A stretch of DNA of 64,000 nt. Source: Cordia subcordata. Taxonomy: Eukaryota > Streptophyta > Magnoliopsida > Boraginales > Cordiaceae. The position numbers and the translations under genes were made by a program. The notes beneath the pieces are model-generated. The model was given only the letters and a program-made list of their open reading frames with translations, did not search any database and had not been told where the DNA came from. This document shows, in pieces, positions 57,185 through 64,000 of this stretch; position 1 is the stretch's first letter, and each line of letters begins with the position of its first letter. Location: NCBI GenBank assembly GCA_028554755.1, contig JAPTOF010000012.1, positions 2,064,501 through 2,128,500 on the forward strand. Direction: 5' to 3'.

Positions 57185-60100
57185 TTACACTTCACCTGAG
57201 TGAGCTGTACCTTCCATAGATTCTACTCGCCGGAGTCCACAGACTGGACTCTGGTGTTCCGGTGGGCCTATATTGATAGCAACCTCATCAGCTGCGGCAG
57301 ACAACGGATGCTTTTGATGCTTTCTTTTGTTTCTGGAATTTCTAATCCGTGATAGAACCTGCACAACATCCCGCATGGAAGGCCGTTTTCTAGGAACACG
57401 ATTGACGCATTTGTATGCAATTGCTGCTGCATCGTTAAGTTTTTGAACGTCAAATTTCCCATCGAGACGGGAATCCACAATTTCATCCCATCCCCCTTTT
57501 CCATCGGTGGTCATGGCAGCCTATCAACAGAAACAGTATTCCTTGGTAAGATGCTTACATATGATATGTGAAACAAGTCTGATGAAAGAAGGATGACATA
57601 TAAGGAAAAGAAAAACTCCATGCGATGTGCTGGTAAGTGGGAACTATTGTTGCAGGTCATTGAAGCTAGTATGAATTGGGAAGAGAAAACCGAGCATATC
57701 CACAGCAAATCAAGAGTTACAGTTTTGGCACTAAGGAACCAGTTTTTTGCCGTTGCCTTGTGAATCAAAAGAGGTCACAATCAAGTCACAATCAAGCATG
57801 TAGACAGTTCATCGAACATTTCTGGCACATTTGTACTCCATTTTTACTTCTTGATGTTTCCAATCAACATCAACAGATACATTGAGATATTATAACGACC
57901 GGCAACAACGTCTTTAAGAAAGGTCCGGTCCAGATTCGCCCATAGATAAAACGCATAAAATCATTATAAACTGGACATAAGCTAAATGGATCATAGAAAT
58001 AAATCAAAAAGGATCAGTTCATCGTCCAGGCAGATGGCCATATCTCTCCACTAACACCCATATGTACCCCCAAAACCACGGAAACAGAAAAAAGAAAAAC
58101 GAAATAAAGAAAGAACCCAAAGAGAAGGGATCAGAAAATGTAGGTCACAAGAAAGTGTCATTATCGACCAAAAAGATATAGAGTGAAGAAGTAGCTTACT
58201 AGTTCAACATACTCCATTAAACCCTTTAGAGGGTTCCTTCCTGTAATAAGTTCAAAAAGCAACACCCCAAAGCTGTAAACGTCACTTTTCTTAGTGAAAG
58301 TCCTAGATGATATATATTCAGGATCAAGATATCCAAAAGTTCCTTGAATGTTGGCTACATGATTATCAACCATTTCTTCCCTTGAAAGTCCAAAATCAGC
58401 CACCTGCTTGTGAAGGCATAATCCATTAGAAAAACTGAGTTGTCCACCATAAACTATAAGTTGATTTTAAACCTCCAATTTTTCAAAGACATAAGATAAT
58501 TGATGAAACAATCTGAAAATACAAAACACATTATTATCAACGTTACATACCCTGGCTCTCATTGACTCATCCAACAAAATATTGGAGGATTTGATGTCCC
58601 TGTGTATTACTGGAGGAACTGCCTGAACGAAGAAGGAAAAGAGATCCATTACAGTGAAAGGGAAATGGAAGGGGATGAAGAAACACATAAATGCCAAGTT
58701 ACATGCATTAACAAGCAAATGAAGGCAAGCTCAACCACTTTCGCGATGCTTGTGATGTAGTACAAGGACTAAAGATTACCCCATCATGAAGATACTCCAA
58801 GCCCCGTGCCACATCAAGGGCTATTTGAGCCCTCAAATCCCAACTTAATGGTTCAAGCTTCTCACCTTGAAAGACAACCAGTCAAGAAGAAAATATGTTA
58901 CTACCATTGGCAGGATACCATTAGCACCATCATAACATTGATACCACTCATTAGGGGGATATTAGAAAAACTTTTGTGTGTATTAATCAAATGATTTACA
59001 AATCTTTGAGTTCAAATTTATGAGTTAAGTTTGTGCTGTCACTAACGTCTTTGGTGGTTTACATTAAGGTCATTCAGTGCCATTTAATACCATACGCATA
59101 GAAGTGTCCCAGGTTAAATAAAACAATGTTCACAAATTCAACAAATGTTATATTCAGGCATCACTGAGAGGTTAAATGGCATAAGATGTGACTAAGCCCA
59201 CTAAACAGGCTCCATAATTTATCTTGTCACTGTAGTTAATATTCAATAATTCCAATCACAACTAACCATATAAATGCGAGGCCAGGCTGCCTTTACTCAT
59301 GTAGACGTAAACCAGAATATGTTGATCCTTCTCTGAGCAATATCCAACCAAATTCACAAGGTTTCTGTGATGCAACCTTCCTAATAACATAACCTAATAA
59401 TGAACATACAAGAATAACAATTTAATTTGTGAAGGTATCTATAGCAGAAAATCAATGAAGATGACATGTAACCAAGTAGAGGTCATGCGCAGAAACACAG
59501 GAAACTCATGCAGAAAAAATAAAGCTTCATGTGAAGTGATTTTGCGCGTAACTGGGCATAATATGTTAAACTTAAGAGTTTAAACATTCACCCATAGAAT
59601 GCTTGAGACGTAATCTACATAAGAGACTTCTAAATCCAACTGTTCTCAGAGCAGAATAGAGAAGTAGAACTTTTCTTATCCTATGAAATTAACATACATG
59701 GCTTTTTTTCCTTAAGTTGATCATTAGGAATAAGTAATCTTTAATCATTCTCCTGCATCTGCCAAAGATGAACTCTGATTCTGTATCATGTTAATAATTG
59801 CATCACCCATATTGAAGTGGTCATTCATCTACTAGAACTTAAGTCTCATATAGAGCTCCAAAACAGTGTCAAATTCAAAACTATGCTTCTTAAGCCTATT
59901 ATCATCACAATTTACCAAGTAAATCTCTCTGCCTAAATTTTTCTCAACCACCCAATTGATTTTGTCCAAGACATATTTCAGCAAATTGCATGATTAGAAA
60001 GACAGCAACTTCCAGAGGTATACTGTGTTTTAAATTTCCAGTTAAGGGTGTTATGCATTAACAAACAATACCTCAGTTTGGAACTCTTTCTCCCCTTGCT

Positions 60101-61175
60101 TTGAATCAGTGGCAAGCACTTTAACAGCAACAGTCTCCCCAGATATCATCTGCGCTTTATATACAGGGCCAAATGCCCCTCGGCCTATCAATGTTGTAAA
60201 ATTATAGGTTGCTCTCTGCAGATCCCTACTTGTTCAACAGAAATTCGATTAGCAAACTATAAGTAGACATCCATGAGATACAATAAGCAAATACAGTTTA
60301 TTTGACATTCATGCATATTATAAGATTATCATAACCAACATTGTCCAAATCTCTAAGGTTCCTTTTCAACTTTGACATATAGTTGTCGTCAGACTTTCAT
60401 AGACACAAAGAATTGAGAGGTTCAGGTGATGGGGTTAGAAACCCATATAATAGGAGTAACATGATTAGGCTAACATTTGAATCATCCTCTTTGATGATTG
60501 ATATTGTTAAACATATCAGCTAGTAAAAGTTCAAAGTTCACACATCAGCTGTAAAAGTTCAAAGTTTAAGAGATGAGCTCTCAAAAATCTTCACAATGTA
60601 CACAACTCTCATCTATTACACCATCTTTACAATGCAAAATCTGATTTGATTCATTAATTATTATATATCAATGTCGCACAAGCTGAACAGAAAGGTATAA
60701 TGGGGGTAGTATGGGATCCATAGTAGCGGAGAAAATTATAAAGTAAAGATGGTGCTCATTTTGACATTTTTCAAGTCCAGTGATGACAAAGGAGGCTCAC
60801 CAACGACTGAAACCAAATCATGGGCTACATTATTCATTTGCAGTTCACATAAAAAACTTACTTGTAAGAATATTCGGGTATTCCAGATGCAGGAATGACA
60901 TTAGTCTTCTTACATCCCCTAATCCATAAGGTCGCACCATTTTGTATAACCGACTTGGAAGATTCAGTACCAATTGATGAGTCCGATAACTCTGTACAAC
61001 TATCAACTGCATTAATACGAATTGGGATTGCTGTGTCCCTCCTAGAACTACTATTCCCTATTTGCAGACGTTTTCTATGACGTCTAAAGGACACCAGAAC
61101 AACAATAGCCCAAAGCACACCAATCACCAGCCCTATAGAAATGCCAATTATCAAGCCGACGTGTCTCTCTTTCAT
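57185..61175 (-). CDS. CRLK1: CRLK1-like calcium/calmodulin-regulated receptor-like kinase
   Basis: Membrane-anchored Ser/Thr kinase with almost no ectodomain. Seven exons on the minus strand: 60862-61175, 60072-60225, 59267-59393, 58780-58865, 58551-58622, 58200-58403, 57185-57520; 430 residues, phases close. A membrane helix lies at about 6-30 ([20 protein letters not shown]). A Ser-rich juxtamembrane part precedes the kinase: glycine loop [10 protein letters not shown] (118-127), VAVK with K140, HRDIKSSN with D236 (an RD kinase), DFG with D254, [10 protein letters not shown], and [20 protein letters not shown]. The basic C-tail ([14 protein letters not shown]) is a plausible calmodulin-binding region. 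No catalytic residue is missing. CRLK1 in Arabidopsis links calcium to the cold response (family knowledge). The name rests on overall layout and gene neighbourhood. Confidence 0.92.
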
Positions 61176-62340
61176 CTCTTTCTTTGTACTTCACTATATG
61201 CTACCTAAATATTTCATCTTTCAATAGACCTGTTTAAAAAAAAAAAAAAAAAGGTAAACAATCAAATAAGGTAAAACCAAAACGAGCAAGACAAAATCCT
61301 ATTCTATCACTATTCACCAATCTCAGCACACCACAACCAGAAAGTTAATCAATTTTGCAAATAATTGAACAAAATATTGATAATTTTACATTGTCTTGGA
61401 GAATAATTCTCGAAAATATCTACTTTCCTCACGCCCTGCTGTATGCAAGATCAATGTGCATTGCTACGGCCTTTTATAGCGAAAAAAGTTGGCAAATAAA
61501 CACCATATCAAACAGTAAATTAAGTTCAAATTTTGATTTTTAATCTTTGCATTGTGCATTGAGTATGAACTTTTAAAGCTAAAAAGGTTGGCAAATAAAC
61601 ACCATATCAAACAGTAAATAAAGTTCAAAATCTCATTTTAATATTTGCATTCTGCATTGAGCACGAACTTTTAAAGTGAAAAAAGTTGGGAAATAAACAC
61701 CATACCAAACAGTGAAATAAAGTTGGAAATTTCATTATAATCTTTGCCAATTTACAAAATTCTCTTACTAAAATGAGTGATCTTAGCCTTAAATATCGAA
61801 AAATTAGAAACCTCCACAACTACAAAGATCTCTATAAAAACATCCAATCTCTAAAAAGCTTAATCAGAAACACAAAAACCTTCATACACGGGAGCTTAAA
61901 GACAAATATTTAGTCAAAAATTCTGCATAAAAATTGCTAAAAGAGAATTCAAACTAAACAATCTGCACAACTTTGAACTTTCTGAACCATAAAAAACATC
62001 AACATGAGTCAACATTACGAGCACAAACGTCCACATTAACTTTAAATGTGCAGGAAAAAAAAAGTGAAAAAAAAAAGAGTTAAATGAGATTCAAATGAAT
62101 CTTACATTTCCATAGCAAAGAAAGCAAATGCGAAAAAAGGGGCAGAAAAAAACAGAAATAAGTAGTAGCAACAATCTTCAAGTAAAGAAGAAGCAGATGC
62201 GTGAAACAATTATTGAGAATATTATGTTTCCTTTTTTCTAAAAAAATAATAATAATAAAAACCAAAAATGTAACGCGTTGTTTCGGATGCTTACCTTTTG
62301 TGATTAGTTGTTATTAACGTTGAGGCAGTAACTGCATTAT
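61176..62340 (-). promoter_or_regulatory. Probable 5' UTR intron and leader of the CRLK1-like gene
   Basis: Minus strand: a donor CACAAAAG|GTAAGCATC at about 62292, and an acceptor candidate ATATTTAG near 61210, 35 bases before the ATG. Together they would form a leader intron of about 1.08 kb. The first non-coding exon would end at about 62293. This is inferred from splice signals only. Confidence 0.35.
61478..61750. repeat. Diverged tandem repeat, three units of about 97 bp
   Basis: The words AAAAAGTTGGCAAATAAACA and CACCATATCAAACAGT recur near 61482, 61580 and 61678, with AAGTTCAAA(T/A) and TTTGCATT(G/C)TGCATTGAG between them. The units are slightly diverged, with the last incomplete. They lie in the presumed leader intron of the kinase gene. 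Confidence 0.8.
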
Positions 62341-63014
62341 ATAAAAATATGTTTCTTTCTGAACTTTAAAAAAAAAAAGGGGAAAAAAAAAAAAAAGAAG
62401 AGAGAACTTAAAAAAGTGGTGATACGTGAGGAATTAGTGAAAAGGAGAAATAATGTGTTTCCCTTTTTTTTCTTTCTTTTTTTTTTTTTTGTTTGTAATA
62501 AGACATATCTGGGGTAATCAAAGGCCTGAGAGTTCCTCTATTCAATTCTCTTTCTTCTTTGATATCTCGTTTGTACACAATTTTTTTTTTTTTTTTGTTT
62601 TTCCGGCTTCTATTGAATTATAGACAGAATTCATAAAGGTCAAATTTTTTATGATTCCATGGCAAGTCTCAATATATACATAAGAGTAATTATAGACGAG
62701 TTCTTTATGCAATGTTGAGGCGAATGACAATAATGTGCTAAAATATTGCAAATTTTGATGATTTTTATGATTATAAGTCGGATAAAATTAAAATGGAAAT
62801 TGCGGTGCTTTTTCTTTTGAATTAGAGTACAAAACTAATAGACAATAACTAATCGTAAGGAGACATAATACAAGATTGTCCGTAGAAAATTAGAAATAAG
62901 TGAAGATTAATACACGAGAGACACAAAGGAAAGAAATAAGAAGTCATATTACATATCTTACATATGGAATTTAAAAAGCTTTCTATTTGATAAGTAACAA
63001 ATAAGTAATAGGTG

Positions 63015-63055
<41 letters not shown>

Positions 63056-64000
63056 CACATAAATTATTCTAGTAAGGGTATAATGATAAAAGAAATTTTT
63101 TTTTAACTATTCCATTAGTTCTCTTCAAGATATGAATAATCAAGATCCAATTTCTTTCTTAAAATTTATAATTAAGAAAACTTGTTTGAGATATTTTTAT
63201 AAGTTCCTATAAAACATTACTTTTTTTGTTAGGCGGGCAAAACTTTCCATGCATATCAAATTTTAAATGTGCCATATAAGACATTACTTGTTATATAAGA
63301 TAATAAATAAAATAATTGCCTTATCTTAAAATGATTCCGAGAATATTATTTTTCAAATACATTTTGTGGTGATTGAATCTATAGAATAAAAAGAAAAAAA
63401 AAAACAAAAACAAAAGGTGTGAAAGTCATTCAAGGGTCCATTTAGAAGAATGTGTTGAAAACCAAACTTTATTTTGACAAATTACCACTTTTTCCTCGCA
63501 TTTTGCTTTAATGTTTTGCCAAGTTTGGATCAAAATTCACAGTTTTTATATCTGTAAATTCTTGAAGGCAATTATTTTCGCCCCGTGATAGACCTTATTT
63601 TATTTTATTGGCTAAAAGGATAGGGTGCATTATAAGTTGGCCAGTTCCTTCATCAATGCCCGCAAGGGATAGGTTAGCTAACCAAGCGAAAGTGACGAGT
63701 AATGTCTTGGATTTGAATCTCATAAAAAAGTTAAGAATTGAGTTTCACAGTAAGAGTTAAAAAAATGAGTTAGTTAAATAAGACAGTACAATAAAATATC
63801 AATGTTGTAAAAACTTTTACTGTTAAAATATTTAATTATTAGATCAACTATTTTATTCTCAATTTATGAACTTGTAAAAAAAAAAAAAAAGAAGTCGTTA
63901 AAGGCCTATAAATTGCTTGTACACTCGATTAGTAGTTTGATTACCGTGACTAACTTCATCAATTCCGCAACTCCCCTGCAAGTGTCATGGGGTAGGTATG
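62341..64000. other. Upstream spacer of the kinase gene, no gene
   Basis: Poly-A/poly-T tracts at 62370-62400 and 62470-62600, and a (TA)n run of about 14 units at about 63018-63047. No coding region, tRNA or transposon with clear ends seen to the right edge. Confidence 0.6.

Noticed and set aside
1..64000. CRISPR arrays, operons, prokaryotic origins
   Set aside because: No spaced direct repeats of CRISPR type. Gene structure and repeats are those of a plant nuclear genome.

Overview
This is nuclear DNA from a flowering plant, almost certainly a eudicot. Genes have many short exons with GT..AG introns, there is one nuclear-type tRNA-Ala, intergenic DNA is AT-rich, and plant transposon families (hAT, PIF/Harbinger with Tourist-type MITEs, CACTA, TRIM) fill the spaces. 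I cannot name the species.

Five conserved genes form the backbone. From left to right they are: a C-terminal-motor kinesin-14 (minus strand, truncated by the left edge just before the motor domain), a class VI small heat-shock protein (minus), a class I formin of the FH5 type (plus), a C2H2 zinc finger protein with a PARP-like C-terminal region (plus), and a CRLK1-like receptor kinase (minus). From memory, this is the same neighbourhood as Arabidopsis At5g54590 (CRLK1), At5g54630 (zinc finger), At5g54650 (FH5), At5g54660 (HSP21.7) and At5g54670 (ATK3), so I read it as a conserved microsynteny block. I assembled all five genes exon by exon. Every splice phase closes, giving 190, 983, 434 and 430 residues for the four complete ones.

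The block is interrupted between the small HSP (ends 11.1 kb) and the formin (starts 40.06 kb) by about 29 kb of fast-changing DNA. This interval holds an intact intronless HSP20-like gene and a broken copy of it, three broken F-box genes related by segmental duplication, two short-LTR (74-75 bp) TRIM/SMART elements (one filled with a second TRIM family), a 310-bp near-perfect inverted repeat, several Tourist-type MITEs, two hAT elements with visible 8-bp target duplications, and a 4.1-kb PIF/Harbinger element with decayed SANT and transposase genes. Because segments are duplicated, several insertions can be dated against their empty sites in the paralogous copy.

The right part (40-61 kb) is gene-rich and quieter. 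The formin's true start lies in a different frame from the obvious long exons: it encodes a signal peptide 2.2 kb upstream. Its coding sequence carries two minisatellites. No CRISPR array, operon or prokaryotic feature is present.
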